Notes under the pieces: model-generated
Seen by the model: only the letters and a program-made list of their open reading frames with translations
Databases searched by the model: none
What the model was told of the DNA's origin: nothing
Shown here: positions 10,301 through 21,530 of the stretch, one piece after another
How positions within the stretch are numbered: the first letter of the stretch is position 1
Layout: every line of letters starts with the position of its first letter
Made by a program: the position numbers and the translations under genes
Origin: Hygrocybe punicea
Lineage: Eukaryota > Basidiomycota > Agaricomycetes > Agaricales > Hygrophoraceae
Reading direction: 5' to 3'
DNA: 64,000 nt
Assembly (NCBI GenBank): GCA_963556145.1
Contig: OY744461.1
Location: 8,938,891-9,002,890 of the forward strand

Positions 10301-11798
10301 ACGAGTAATATGCCAGCATCACGAGGATGAAGAGCTCGCTAGATATGCGGCGGATGCTCGCATCTTTGTGTTAACATTCCGGTACCCGATCTCAGAGAGT
10401 GTTCCGCATATTTATATATCCGCTGTACCGTTTTCGCCGACAAATTCAAGGATTTCGAGACAATTTAAACCAGATAGCTCACGGTGTCTTTCCATCACTG
10501 TGGGAAGTGTGTCTGATTGGCCCAGTGTTTTGTATGTTTTGGAGGGGCACAATGATGAAGTCTCGTCGGTGGCCTTCTCTCCCCATGGCCTGCAAATTGC
10601 CTCAGGCTCATGGGACCAGACCATACGTGTGTGGGACGCCAAGACAGGCGAGATTGTAGCAGGGCCATTCGAAGGACACACTGGTCTAGTCTGGGCTGTC
10701 GGTTTCTCGCCTGACGGCCAGCAAATCGTTTCAGGCTCGGAAGACCTTACGGTGCGAGTCTGGGACACCAAGACGGGTGAGGTTGTGGCAGGGCCATTCG
10801 AAGGACACACGGGTCCGGTATGGACCATTGCTTTCTCTCCTGATGGCCAGACAATTGTTTCAGGCTCGTCGGACTTCACGGTGCGCGTGTGGGATGCTAA
10901 AACGGGTGAAGTTGTGGCAGGGCCGTTCGAAGGGCACACGGATCGCGTCTTGTCCGTCGCCTTCTCTCCCAATGGCAAGCACATTGTTTCAGCCTCAGAT
11001 GACCATACGGTTCGAATGTGGGATGCGAAGACAGGCAATATTTTGGCGGGACCGTTCGAAGGGCACATGGGCCGTGTCTGGTCTGTTGCGTTTTCCCCTG
11101 ATGGCCAGCAAATTGTTTCAGGCTCGTCAGACCAGACTGTGCGTGTATGGGATGCGAGAACTGGCGAGCTTGTGACAGGGCCATTCGAAGGGCACACAGA
11201 TCGTGTCTCGTCTGTCGTCTTTTCTCCCGACGGCAGGCAAATTGTTTCAGGCTCGTCAGATCAGACAGTGCGCGTGTGGGACGCCAAAACGGGTGATATA
11301 ATGGCAGGGCCATTCGAAGGGCACACGGCTCGTGTCTTGTCCGTCGGTTTCTCACCTGATGGCAACAAAATCGTTTCAGGCTCGCAGGACCTGACGGTGC
11401 GCGTGTGGGATGCGAAGACAGGCAATATTTTGGCGGGGCCGTTCGAAGGGCACACGGGTCGAGTCTGGTCCGTCGCCTTTTCTCCCGATGGCCGACAGAT
11501 TGCATCAGGCTCCTCAGACCAGACATTGCGAGTGTGGGACGTGAAGATGGGCGAGGACACCTCACAGTGGAACGCAGATTTGTCCTATATTTATAAATGC
11601 TCAAGATTAGTGAATGGATGGTTGCGGGGCAGGAACTCTGAGCTGTTGTTCTGGATACCTCCTTATTGCCGACTAGGATTATGGGGGCCGCAGACCGCTG
11701 CTATTATGGGCAGAAAGACTACAAAATTAGATCTCAGTCAATTTGCACATGGGACATCATGGCACGCTTTCCACGATACTATTCAACCTAGCCACTAG
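7372..11798 (+). pseudogene. C2-NACHT-WD40 STAND (NLR-like) receptor, multiply broken
   Basis: The architecture is that of fungal STAND receptors of the HET-E type, implicated in non-self recognition. N-terminal C2-like domain: from MAASTFKSYVLQG, LTPTWDEKLIL, a 63-nt intron (7611-7673), GHDTSILSLLVKHRTSKPLF, intron 7808-7858, VATLELRSKEGKAW. A helical linker with ILKQTVECAIFIREYT follows, then a NACHT NTPase with Walker A GLAGSGKST (about 8905-8931) and Walker B IVIVIDAFDE (about 9201-9230). Then come eight WD40 repeats (10542 to about 11565) and the family's C-terminal signature SELLFWIPP. Lesions: TAG at 8212-8214 where related proteins, as I recall them, have Trp (HPYANFA-W-QV); one extra base near 9161-9163; frame jumps near 9998-10010 and at the intron near 10250. 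The WD40 block alone is still open (10368-11798). Several independent lesions make a functional full-length product unlikely. Confidence 0.82.
10542..11565 (+). repeat. 129-bp WD40 minisatellite, 8 units
   Basis: Eight tandem units of 43 residues (129 bp) each run from EGH through FSPDG and VRVWD to AGPF. Seven are full and the eighth diverges after VWD. Units are very similar in DNA, with variation concentrated at a few codons (after EGHT; after QIVSGS). Highly identical WD40 units of this type are known in basidiomycete and Podospora NLRs, where repeat shuffling changes specificity. No stop interrupts the array although the upstream domains are broken. Confidence 0.9.
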
Positions 11799-11870
11799 CT
11801 TTTGTGTACACAGGGTGCATGGTAGCATACTACATATTGAAGTATGTTGAATTTATTGGAAAAGTATACT

Positions 11871-12071
11871 ACACTGTATTCAAAGGGTATTCAAAAGAAT
11901 GATTTGATATTTTGAAATGAAGTACATTACCAGTATTTTACAATACTGCTTCAATAACAAGACAGCTACTGAAATTATTGAAGCAATATTGTAAATCACC
12001 ATTCAATACTGGTAATGTACTTCATTTCAAAATATCAAATCATTCTTTTGAATACTCTTTGAATACAGTGT
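11871..12071. mobile_element. Short inverted-repeat (MITE-like) element
   Basis: The arms ACACTGTATTCAAAG...(11871 onward) and ...CTTTGAATACAGTGT (ending 12071) are near-perfect inverted repeats of about 75-80 bp around a short centre. The termini CACTG/CAGTG suggest a CACTA-like origin. I see no convincing target-site duplication, so the class is unproven. Confidence 0.6.
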
Positions 12072-12329
12072 GCCCTGAGGTCAGACCGAGACGTTGGGGC
12101 AGAATGTCAAATTTTCTTGCAGTGCTCCTCCTGGTGTACTTCAATACAGCAGGTGTAGATAAGGATTATGTAACAAGATAACGTGCAAAATGGCACTGTC
12201 ATATCCCCAAATGCACTTTTTATTTTTTCTGCCCCTTCCTTCATGGATTTGGAGGGTGGGACACATTCCATCCTTGAAACAGAATGTTCTGCCACCTTTC
12301 TTACCCAAAAATACAACTCGGAAGTGACA

Positions 12330-13553
12330 CACAATGCCATCAACAACAAATCAGGCAAGCTTGCCCTGGAAAAATTCCTCATGAATGGCAGATAGACATT
12401 ACCAAAGCAATTTTACTTGGACTTGACTGTATTGTGATTGCAGGGACAGGTGCTGGCAAAATTATGCCATTCATCATGCCCTTGCTTTTGGACAAGACCA
12501 AACCAAAAATGTCTTAATTTTTTCCCCTTTAAATGAGCTGGAGGTGGAACAAGTAAGTTTCCCAATCCTCCCCAGTGTGTTAGCATGTAACAATTGTACC
12601 CAGGCCCAAAGGTTCTGGGAAATAGGCCTTACTGTAACAGCTGGCAATGCTGACAATGATAACACTCAACTTCACAAAGTGCATCCTGATCAGGTGTTTT
12701 TTTCCTAGTACTGACATTCAACCCTTCAGGACATCCAGAACAACCAATTTCAAGTCATTATAATGTCTCTGGAGATGTGTCTCGAACATCCAAAATTCCC
12801 TTCACTGTTCTGATCACCTGACTTCACCAAAATGTTTGTCAGTGCAGTCTTCAATGAATCCCATTGCATTTCCAACTGGGGTGACAAGTTCCATAAGAAA
12901 TTCTCTGAGCTCAGCAAGCTATGATTTTTTTTTCCTGTCTCGGTCCCTTTGCTAGCTGTGTCAGTAATGTTACCACCTCATATTCTTTCTGACATGCAGT
13001 CTCTCCGTTTTGACATGAAGAGGAAGTACATGGTCATCATACCAATTGTTTGTCAGATGCATGGTGCTGCAACTGACCTCAATGCAATCAATTTCACAAT
13101 CATCTTTTTCAATAGCAATCATCTCACATACAAAACCTCAATACACCTCAAAAGTTTGTTGCCTCCCAAGTCCATGTCCAAGTTCAATTTTATGCATGTA
13201 GGGCATCCAACTTGTGAAATGCAAGGTGATGGGAGGCTTTAGACACCAATTTTATGTGCAACTGAGGCTGCTGGCATGGTATGTGTCATATCTGATGCTT
13301 TACAGCTGTTTTCATCAACATGCAGAAACTGAGAAAAAAGTCAAGTGTGGCACAAGCCTGCTGCTGCACAGCATTTGACTCTGAGTTTCAAATCTTTGCA
13401 GCATGGATTTTTGACATATTAGGAAAATATAAGGACTTGACAGAATTTTATGTGTTATCTCATGACATACCAAATAGATTTGGATGGTTGTTGAAGGAAA
13501 ACCTATCTATTCAATCAGAGCTAGCTGCTCCTGTAATTATATCCAAAAAATAA
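12330..13553 (+). pseudogene. RecQ-like ATP-dependent DNA helicase, degenerate
   Basis: Fragments appear in helicase order but in shifting frames: IPHEWQIDITKAILLGLDCI and IAGTGAGKI (motif I, about 12376-12465; the usual GKT/GKS ends in Ile), LIFSPLNELEVEQ (motif Ia), IIMSLEMCLEHPKF, NESHCISNWGDKF (the DEAH-type motif II with Asp replaced by Asn, about 12850-12890), and later MHGAATDLNAINF. RecQ enzymes unwind DNA 3'-5'; copies like this are common and often repeat-associated in Agaricomycete genomes. Multiple stops and frame changes, plus substitutions in both ATP-binding motifs, show it is dead. Its 3' end is captured in a large inverted duplication. Confidence 0.72.
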
Positions 13554-14003
13554 TTATTGCTGAGACAGTTACAGATGAAATACCAATATTTATTCAGCCA
13601 AACCCATATGGTGAATAATGACACAACAAGAGCTCAGATTAACATGATTGTGGAAAGTAAATTGGTCTGATTTTTAAGAGTTCAAAATACTTGGGATTGT
13701 TCTTGTTAATTTTTTGATAGTAGACACAAACCTAATACACACCTAAGAATTCCACAAAAAGTTAACATGAACAAAATGCCAAGTATTTTGAACTCTTAAA
13801 AATCAGACCAATTTAATTTCCACAATCATGTTAATCTGAGCTCTTGTTGTGTCATTATTCACCATATGGGTTTGGCTGAATAAATATTGGTATTTCATCT
13901 GCAACTGTCTTAGCAATAATTATTTTTAGGATATAATTACAGGAGCAGCTAGCTCTGATTGAATAGATAGGTTCTCCTTCTACAACCATCCAAACCTATT
14001 TAG
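13470..14003. repeat. Large inverted duplication (~230-bp arms)
   Basis: The left arm (about 13470-13715) reappears inverted at about 13760-14003, with a few mismatches and a short centre near 13715-13760. The left arm contains the last codons of the RecQ remnant (NRFGWLLKENLSIQSEL), so helicase coding sequence has been duplicated head-to-head. No terminal signature or target duplication is visible, so this may be a local rearrangement and not a transposon. Confidence 0.65.
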
Positions 14004-14599
14004 TGTAGGGGCTCTGGATTGTGTGGGTCCGTATCCCCTTCATATCTGACACTGTTCCCATCCATTCCCATTCCCGTATCATCGATTCCACTCGATTCCG
14101 CTCCTTCCTATCGATTCCGCTCCAGATTCTGCCTCCAGAATTGTTCCTACTCACGATACAATGTCCCTAATGACCCGGAATCAGTATGTATATAATTGTA
14201 TATCATGTATCTTCGTTTCCTGTCTCCTTGTACATAGCACCACTCCACCTATCCTCCACTCCACTCCACCCCTATCATTTACAGCCTTCGCTTGGAGTAC
14301 ATGGTTACTACAGCACAGGATCCCTCTCAGTAGTATAAAAGTAGCACATTTATACTACAAATATATATAGAAACACCGACTCCCAGACAAAAAACCTATT
14401 ATTGTCCCGCTTCAGTCCACTCTTCGTCCTTTCCCATACTCTCCCTCTGAGTCTGGAACCCCTGGATTCGGGTTGGATTGACTAGACCTTTCCAAAAAAA
14501 ACTAAATTCCTCTGATCACTTCTCAGCTGATCACCCCTTTCCATAGATTCCCATTCCGGGTCTACAACAGAACTAGCCGTCACACCGTTCGTCAGTAAT
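14004..14599 (+). promoter_or_regulatory. Leader/LTR-like sequence upstream of Ty3/Gypsy gag
   Basis: This 600-bp stretch has no gene. It contains ATTCCGCTCC-like repeats (about 14075-14125) and a TATA-like AGTATAAAAGTAGC (about 14332-14345) about 260 bp before gag. That fits a retroelement promoter. However, it does not match the sequence that follows the polypurine tract at 21260, so I cannot confirm it as the matching 5' LTR. Confidence 0.35.
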
Positions 14600-15235
14600 A
14601 TGGGAGGCAGGGGGAATCTGTTTGCAGGCCAGGGACTAGCCCCGTGTCCCCACAGAGGGGGACCGGAACCCATGAACATGGCCAGACAACCTGGTCCACC
14701 TCCACCCGGACCCAGCACCAGGGGCTGTCCCATCGCCACTCGATACCAAGACCTACAGAACCTTGCCATACAACAACATCCCGACACAGATGCGGGACAT
14801 GCCGCTTACAGAACCCAAGTCGATGAGTGGCACTGCATCAACAGTAACATACAACCAGATGAACTACACCCCTACCTGCTGAATCCCGGTACCGCACCAC
14901 TCGGATCCCACGAGTGCTGGGATTGCAGCCAGGCCGGCCACTGTGCGACAGCCCTGGTTTGCAGGGGGGTCACACTTTCCAAACATGAGTGCACCTGGCG
15001 CAGGATAGTGTCCCACATCGCCCGCGAATTGTGGAAGGAATGCCAAACACAAAACGTGAATTACATGTCCCACGGACACCAAGGCTATGATGGGTTCGAC
15101 AACCACGCACATGAGTATGGTGGATACTTCTACTCAAACAACTTTGACAACATCCAGGGAAATGGGAGGGGCCGTCTGCGTAAGCAGAAGTCGGACGGCC
15201 CAGACAAATCAACGAGCGGATATGCCGGTCCCTGA
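14600..15235 (+). CDS. Ty3/Gypsy gag-like protein with zinc-knuckle-like motif
   Basis: A 211-residue open frame. Gly/Pro-rich start, then a central Cys/His cluster HECWDCSQAGHCATALVC (about 14910-14963) that resembles but does not exactly match the CCHC nucleic-acid-binding knuckle of Gag, and a Gly/Asn/Tyr-rich end. It precedes the protease frame and overlaps it by about 150 nt in a different frame, so Gag-Pol would need a frameshift (the offset corresponds to +1/-2) or the overlap is decay. The start at 14600 is the first Met in frame. The rest of the element is broken, so this is probably not expressed as a functional unit. Confidence 0.6.
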   Translation: MGGRGNLFAGQGLAPCPHRGGPEPMNMARQPGPPPPGPSTRGCPIATRYQDLQNLAIQQHPDTDAGHAAYRTQVDEWHCINSNIQPDELHPYLLNPGTAPLGSHECWDCSQAGHCATALVCRGVTLSKHECTWRRIVSHIARELWKECQTQNVNYMSHGHQGYDGFDNHAHEYGGYFYSNNFDNIQGNGRGRLRKQKSDGPDKSTSGYAGP

Positions 15236-15842
15236 CCACTGCACAGGATGGGTCGGGGACACACCGGTACACCCCCCTGAAATCATATTGCATACAGATG
15301 ACACTCGGGACTCTTTAGTTAGTACAGTTACTCCATGTCATGGTCACACGACGTTCAAACACGAAATCATTGACCTGTATGTGGTGGGAAGGGACACACC
15401 AGCTGTGACAGACACAGCAAGACAATTTATCCAAACCATACTCCTTCAAGGCCCAAATGGGTTTGACCAATGCGCCTGTGGCCTCACAGACGATGGCACG
15501 ATGGTGAATGCAATATGTACATCTACATACAACAGACTACGCTACCAGCTTGGCCACCTGCAACCATCCTACAAAACCCTGCGCATGGCGGACGGTACCA
15601 GAGTGCCATCACATGGCTGCAGGGTCGGAAGCGTCCAGCTCGGAAATGCCCACAAGATGGTGTCATTCGAAGTATTCCCCAGCGGGGGTTGTTGGTCCGT
15701 CTTGTTGGGGAAACCCATCCTCCAACAATACGGAGCCACCCATGACTACAACGATGATACCCTGCACATTCCGCACGATGGCAGGTGGGAGATTCTGCAG
15801 AACGAAAATGGAACCCCGCTCCACATGACTCCGGAACCCTGA
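15087..15842 (+). CDS. Ty3/Gypsy pol N-terminus: retropepsin-like protease
   Basis: The frame contains a retropepsin-type active-site region reading LTDDGTMVNAIC (about 15486-15520; the usual D-S/T-G is D-D-G here), followed by YKTLRMADGTRVPSHG, VSFEVFPSGG and SVLLGKPILQQYGATHDYN, the fold order of fungal Ty3/Gypsy proteases. The upstream part overlaps gag. It stops at 15842; the pol frame resumes further down after gaps and stops. The Asp in place of Ser/Thr at the active site is either a family variant or decay; I cannot tell without relatives. Confidence 0.65.
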   Translation: MMGSTTTHMSMVDTSTQTTLTTSREMGGAVCVSRSRTAQTNQRADMPVPDHCTGWVGDTPVHPPEIILHTDDTRDSLVSTVTPCHGHTTFKHEIIDLYVVGRDTPAVTDTARQFIQTILLQGPNGFDQCACGLTDDGTMVNAICTSTYNRLRYQLGHLQPSYKTLRMADGTRVPSHGCRVGSVQLGNAHKMVSFEVFPSGGCWSVLLGKPILQQYGATHDYNDDTLHIPHDGRWEILQNENGTPLHMTPEP

Positions 15843-16279
15843 GAGGCAAACAACACCATGCCCAGTCAGACAAAACTGACACCGTCCTTTGACACCCTGA
15901 ACCTGTTCGCCAGGCTCGCAGACCTCCCGGACACAACACTCTGCAACACTTTGGGTACTGACAACCCAGAAGAACATAGCTCGACAGAAACCCCACCCGA
16001 CGCCAACATAACCCCACCTAGACACCACAAGCCCTGCCAGAAAGGAAGACACACACGGTGAAGCCCCCACCAGCAGCGCACGATGGACATCAGTCCCGGA
16101 CTGACAGTGAACAACCGCACATACATGCCATGCCCATATGGACTGTGCATGACGATGCCACGTGGACAATGAGGATGTTGGAGATGCCCAACCAGAGGTC
16201 GACGTTGATGCAGACCATTCTATTTTCACCTGGAAAATGGACCCGTTTAAGCCAGCGAGGGTAGCCGAGATACTGGCCC

Positions 16280-18474
16280 AGGTTACAATAGGACTGGACT
16301 TGATCAGACCGCAAAGTTGTGTGCCCTAATTACCGAATATGCTGACTGTTTCGCCCTGTCCGTAGGTGAAGTCAATGCCATGCCGGGGGCAGAGCATCGC
16401 ATACACATACCGGATGACACGTCGTTCCCCAAACATATACCAAAACAGTGACCCCTCACCCCACCACAGCGCGGGTTCCTGCACAAAACCATTGACATGC
16501 TACTCGAAGGCGACATCATAGAGCCTATACGCCCTGAGGACATAAAGTGCGTGACACCCATCGCGCTGGGTCAGAAAGTTCACAATAACCCTGGCCTCCT
16601 CCTGGACGAGCTCTGCCACAGAGTCAATGAAGAATGGTGCGCTCATGGCTACCCCCCTGCACACGATCTCGGCCCTCGACCCCTGCAGCCAGACACCCCG
16701 GTTGAATCACCAAAGCCCCAAACCTGGTGCTTTTGCCAGAACTACAATGCCCTGAACAATGTGACCCGTGTATTCCCCATGCCGCAAGGTGACGTCCGGT
16801 CAAAGCAACTAGTGTTGCCACAGCTATAGCCGATGTTTTTTGAAAAATTGCCTTTTTAGGCTAGTAAAATTAGGCAAAATTATGAAAATATTTGAGGAGA
16901 TGGGCAAAGCCAAAAGCTGGGGGGTCACTTAAGGGTGCTAAGAATTTGGTGCCCAATCTTCAGAGTTATTCAACCATAGCTGTTGAGCCTAGCCAGCTAC
17001 CATCCAACAGCTATCCCTGAAGAACCCTGAGAATTGAGCCCCAAATCCTTAGCACCCTTAAGTGACCCCTCAGCTTTTGGCTTCGCCCATCTCCTCAAAT
17101 ATTTTCATAATTTTGCCTAATTTTACTAGCCTAAAAAGGCAATTTTTCAAAAAACATCGGCTATAGCCGTGGCAACACTAAAAGCAATGGCAACTGAGCG
17201 GACATAGATGGGTCCACGGTTTCAACTTCGCATCCGGCTTCTACACCGTGGTCATTCCAGAGGAGAGCAGGCCATATTTGGCCTTTTACATCGAGGGCCA
17301 TGGGTTCTTCACACAGAAGCGTATGCCCTTTGGCCTCACGGGCGCACCATCAACCTTCGCACATGTAACCGCCAAGAAGTTAGGCGACATACTCTTGGTG
17401 CTTCAGCTCGAGCTCTTCGTGGACGACAGCGGCATGGCAGGCGATGAATTTGATGACACGATGGACTGCACCAGACGCTTCTTCCAATGTGTCCACGAAA
17501 CGGGCCTGTCGCTCTCAGCGAAAAAGTTGAAGTTCTTCATGACAGAGATGGTCTTTACAGGGTCCAAGGTGGGGCCCAATGGGGTCCAAGCTGACGATGC
17601 CAAACTGACCATGGTGGTCAACTGGCGACCACCCCCCGACCTGCTCACACTGTCCAGCTTCCTCAGGCTGACCAGATATTTCCGAGACCTCATCCGTGGC
17701 TACGCCACGTTGGCCCAACTGTTATCAGACTTGCTGCAATCCGTGGATGTCCCAAAGAACACCGGGAAATCTGCCTACCGCACAGCATTACGCAACATCA
17801 AACTGGCCGACGTGTGGACCGAGAGACACCAAAAGTGCTTCCTTGACCTGAAAGCGGTCCTGACGTCCTCACCCATCCTTGTTGCCCGGTGGTTCGATGG
17901 GACCCCATTCATCGTCACGTCTGATGGTTGCAAGGAAGGATTTGGGGCCGTCCTGGCCCAGTGCATCGCCATAACAAGACCAGGCAGCAAAGTTGTCATG
18001 GAACTACACCCCATAGCATATGCCTCCAAGCGCACTTCCGCAGCCGAAGAGCATTACAAACCCTTCCTGCTGGGGTTCACAGCCCTCAAGTTCAGCCTCA
18101 ACAAGTTCGACGACATCATATGGGGCTTTCCGGTTGAGTTGGAGACAGACTGCCAGGCCCTCCACGATGTCCTGCTTAGCACTGACCTCAACACCACTCA
18201 CATGCATTTGCGTGACGGTGTGCTTGCTCATCAGATTGTTAGCATCTGGCACATCGTGGGAAAGATAAACTTTGTAGGCGATGCACTCAGTCGAAAGGAC
18301 GAAGACCTGCCCCGGGTACCAGTGGACAGCAGCGACTGGACAGTCCTCCCTGACTGGGAGGCATCACGAGGACTGACCTTCGACCTGTTCGTGGTGGGCA
18401 AGTCCTTGGATGGCCTGCACTCATCCCTGCGCTGTTATGTGAATGTTTGTTTCACCAAGAATTACCGGAGTTGA
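16280..18474 (+). pseudogene. Ty3/Gypsy reverse transcriptase-RNase H, interrupted
   Basis: The RT begins with VGEVNAMPGAEHRIHIPDD (about 16363-16420) and has a TGA just before PLTPPQRGFLHK (about 16450). Then come MLLEGDIIEPIRPEDIKCV and NYNALNNVTRVFPMPQGDVR, interrupted by a 371-bp hAT MITE (16810-17180). Coding resumes with WQLSGHRWVHGFNFASGFY, KRMPFGLTGAPSTFAH and the catalytic FVDDSG (about 17417-17434). An RNase H-like region follows with VTSDGCKEGFGAVL and AYASKRTSAAEEHY. All three pol pieces (15087, 16497, 17248) fall in one frame once the MITE and one 8-bp duplication are subtracted. The frame ends at 18474, where another insertion begins. RT copies the retroelement RNA into DNA; this copy is inactive. 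Confidence 0.8.
16810..17180. mobile_element. hAT-type MITE (TAGTGTTGCCA family), 371 bp
   Basis: The terminal inverted repeat TAGTGTTGCCACRGCTATAG extends to roughly 110 bp of near-perfect inverted repeat. It is flanked by an 8-bp duplication with one mismatch (AAAGCAAC 16802-16809; AAAGCAAT 17181-17188), as expected for hAT transposition. It has no coding capacity. Removing it plus one duplication reconnects the RT reading frame at a conserved position. Confidence 0.88.
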
Positions 18475-19790
18475 CTTTGTTCAGGTACCTTCTTGTTGTT
18501 CGTGGGTTTCTAATATCCAAATAACCTATCAGGAAGGGGTTTGTGGGTATATGTACCATATGAATCAATAGAATGTAATAGTGAGGTCTCTTCAATTAAG
18601 AATTGAGACTTTGAGTAGGTATGAATAGTAATTGGGTGTGTGATGTACTGAAAATACTAATATTCACTACTGGAATATAAAAATATGAACTAATGAATAC
18701 TGATAACAATATTCACCAGTTGAATATGGATGGTTTTGGCTACAGGGCCTATTCAATCAAGAGTATCTCTGGGTATTATAATATCTGACTTAAATCCGAA
18801 GCTTCAAACGCACATTGGCTACTAGTTCAGGGATATCTTTAATACCTTTTGAATACTCTGTTTTGTTTAGGATGAAACCTTAACCTTAGAAGTGTATCTA
18901 GCTGACTAATGCTGACTAATGAATTGATTGGACTGAGTGAACTGGGTGAATTCTCCTTGATGACAAGGGGAACTCAGAGAATGATAGAATAAGAGTGAAC
19001 TAGACTGGATTGCAAGCACTAGCTACTACAATGAGTAACTACTAGTACTAAGAGAATGAGGGATCACACTGTGTGAACCCAACTAAGAGTGACTACTGAG
19101 TGGTGAGGGGGGAAATCCTACTGACTACTGGAATTTGGGGGCCCTATTTATACTGTTGGAGAACAATGGGGGACTGAGAACAATGGGAAAGTGAGAACAA
19201 TAGGACTGAGTCATGAGAACAATGGATGGCATCAAAGAGGCTGTGAACAATGGGCTCTATCTCCATTTGGACTGTTTAGAACAAAGGACTGCTCAGAACA
19301 ATAGACCTCCATTGTCTTTATGTAAGCAGACTATCACAATCACTCTCTGATGCATCCTATCTTATCATTATCTTATCATCCTCTTGTTCACATCTTATCT
19401 AATCATTTCCCATTATCTAGCTGAGCCGCTTTTGATCAATACAAGTAAACAAGATTTGTAATCAATCCATTACTGCTAATATAGGTAAGAACACTAGTTG
19501 GGCTTGTCTCCTTGCACGCGCAATACAGAGAAATATATAATAAATACTAATGAGTGGGGGATGTGCCTCTGTGCACCATACATAAACGGCTAGGTCTGGG
19601 CATTGTTAGTGCAGCCATAATAAATGATATAAAGGTAAGCATATATGCTATTTGTGTATGTTCACTAGCATGCGTAATGTGGAAAGGCATAGAATGGGTA
19701 CTAATGAGTGTAGGTGTGCATCCATAGTGTTGCAATTAAATATCTAAGTCCGTGGTCCGATGGTAAACCCATGACATTACACCCAAAACC
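18475..19790. mobile_element. Insertion between RNase H and integrase, possible minus-strand solo LTR
   Basis: This AT-rich block splits Ty3/Gypsy pol and has no coding region. On the minus strand it carries a strong TATA-like box (TATAAATAGGGCC, about 19136-19160), consistent with an LTR promoter in reverse orientation. A diverged short duplication is seen around ACTAATGAGTG (19548 and 19700). The ends are not clear and I could not define a target-site duplication. Confidence 0.4.
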
Positions 19791-19799
19791 ATTTGGGGT

Positions 19800-21201
19800 C
19801 ATGACAGCGCACCTGCTTTCAGGCTGAGCGCGTGTTCCTGGACATGATAGACGTGCTGCTTGGAATTCCACAGGACACAACTGAACGAGACCACAGACGC
19901 ACAGCCCACCAGGTGCTTCCTGATCGATGATGGCCGTCTGTGGAGGATCGGAGGTGCCACTATCACACGAGCTGTCTCCCGCCGGGAATGCGTGGAAGCC
20001 ACAGAACTGGCCAGGGTGGAACATGCCAAGATGCACATGGGCTGTGACATCATCAAGATGCAGCTGCTAGACTGGATCTTCAGCCTGTTCCTCGACACTT
20101 CCATGACTGTGGCCATCCGCAAACGCGGCCGGTGCAAGAACTTTGGCAACACTCATCTGCATGCCCTACTACAGCCCATCGTATGCTGTAGGCCCTTCGA
20201 ACTCCTTGTAGGGGACTACACATCCATGCCCCTCGGGAAAGGTGGGTTCTCAAAGATCGGACTATATGCTGATGTCTTTTCCAGGAAGCCGTTCACCTCT
20301 AAGGCCAAGTCGGCCTCTGGGAAGACAACGGTTGACAGCCTCAATCACATCACCAACACATTCATGGCCCCAGAAGTCTTCATGTCCGACGGCGGCTCTC
20401 ACTTTGACTGCGACACTGTGTGCAACTGCTGCGCTGACATGGGTACTAAACATCACGTTGTAGCCGCATACTCCCCAAGGATCAACGGCCTCATCGAAGG
20501 CTACAACAAGATTCTATTGAGCACCCTCAAATGCCTATGTGCCCCTGGCCTCGGCGAGGACGACTACGACCAGATGGCGACAAAGGACATTCCAAAGAAC
20601 TGGCCTGACCATCTCAACGCGGCCATGAAGGTGCTATCCAATCGTCAATCAAGTTCTCTCCCAATGAACTGCTCTTCGCACTCCCCATAGGCACACCAAC
20701 CACTGAAGACCCTACAACAATTCCCCTAGCTTCTGAGACTGATGTCGCGATTCACATGGCATACACTGACCAACAATGGCTGGATGGCTGGTCCTGCATG
20801 GTAGACCATGCGGTTCGCCGGAAGGCTATCTTTGACGCGAAAGTCCTTAGTTGGGCCCCAAGAGAAGTCATATTTAAAACTGGCCAACTTGTTCAGGTGT
20901 ACCGCAGTGATCTGATCAATATCTTTGCTAGTGAATGCAAGCTTGTGCCATTTTGGTCCCCCCTCACCACGTCGTGACACGCATCCACAACTCGTATACC
21001 TTAGAAACCCTTGACGGTACCCCCCTTAGTGGCAGCTTCAATGCCAGACGACTCAGGCCATTTGAGCCCAAAGATGGCACCAAGATGGCACAGGATGAAG
21101 TCACAAGGCTGGAATGGACAGCTCACGGAGGGGACGAGGAGCTGACGGAGTTGGAGACCGGTGATGCTGAGGACCTCCTGTCGGACGACTCCACAGGGTG
21201 A
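19800..21201 (+). pseudogene. Ty3/Gypsy integrase and C-terminal tail
   Basis: The frame from about 19860 contains a degraded zinc-binding HHCC region (EHAKMHMGCD) and the integrase core with catalytic Asp in ELLVGDYTSMP (about 20200), second Asp in EVFMSDGGSHF (about 20385), and Glu in INGLIEGYNK (about 20490). After a frame break near 20660 the tail continues with FSPNELLFALPIG, WAPREVIFKTGQLVQVY and LETLDGTPLSGSFNARRLRP, typical of the post-core region, ending at 21201. The core triad is intact, but frame breaks and the separation from RT make it non-functional. It would insert retroelement cDNA into the genome. Confidence 0.75.
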
Positions 21202-21242
21202 CTGTGGAGCCTTGTTTTGCTGGTAGCGACAAGGGCATCGCT

Positions 21243-21425
21243 AAAGAAGGGGGGGCACTTGTAGTAGATGTGCCTAGACAGTCACGTGACTAGGATTCCC
21301 ACGGTTCAGTCCCTTTAGTAGCACAGACCTCGTGTTGTAGCGATTATCATCACTATCACCACTTGATCTCTTCTTGAATCCTTGAGCAGCCTCAATCCCT
21401 CCACACCAGTTGGGAGGAAGAGCAA
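21243..21425 (+). other. Polypurine tract and start of a 3' LTR
   Basis: The run AAAGAAGGGGGGGCACT (21243-21259) directly after the pol stop is a typical plus-strand primer, followed by TGTAGTAGATGTGCC, which would be the first bases of a 3' LTR (TG...). The far end of the LTR is not defined because no second copy is present in the window. Confidence 0.5.
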
Positions 21426-21530
21426 ATGAATGATGAGCCACTACAGCCTCAAGGGGAGGCCCAGCAGAGTGAGGGGGAGCCACAACCGGTGCAAGGGCAG
21501 ATCAGCAGGGGTGGGGGGATGAACCACAGC

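Noticed and set aside
10412..11604. Antisense frames of 99-261 codons under the WD40 array
   Set aside because: Shadows of the 129-bp coding repeat on the opposite strand.
14004..14350. Definite 5' LTR of the Ty3/Gypsy element
   Set aside because: No sequence match to the region after the polypurine tract at 21260, so a matching LTR pair cannot be claimed.
15087..15235. Programmed frameshift between gag and pol
   Set aside because: An overlap exists, but the offset is +1/-2, I see no clear slippery heptamer, and the element is decayed, so the overlap alone is not evidence.
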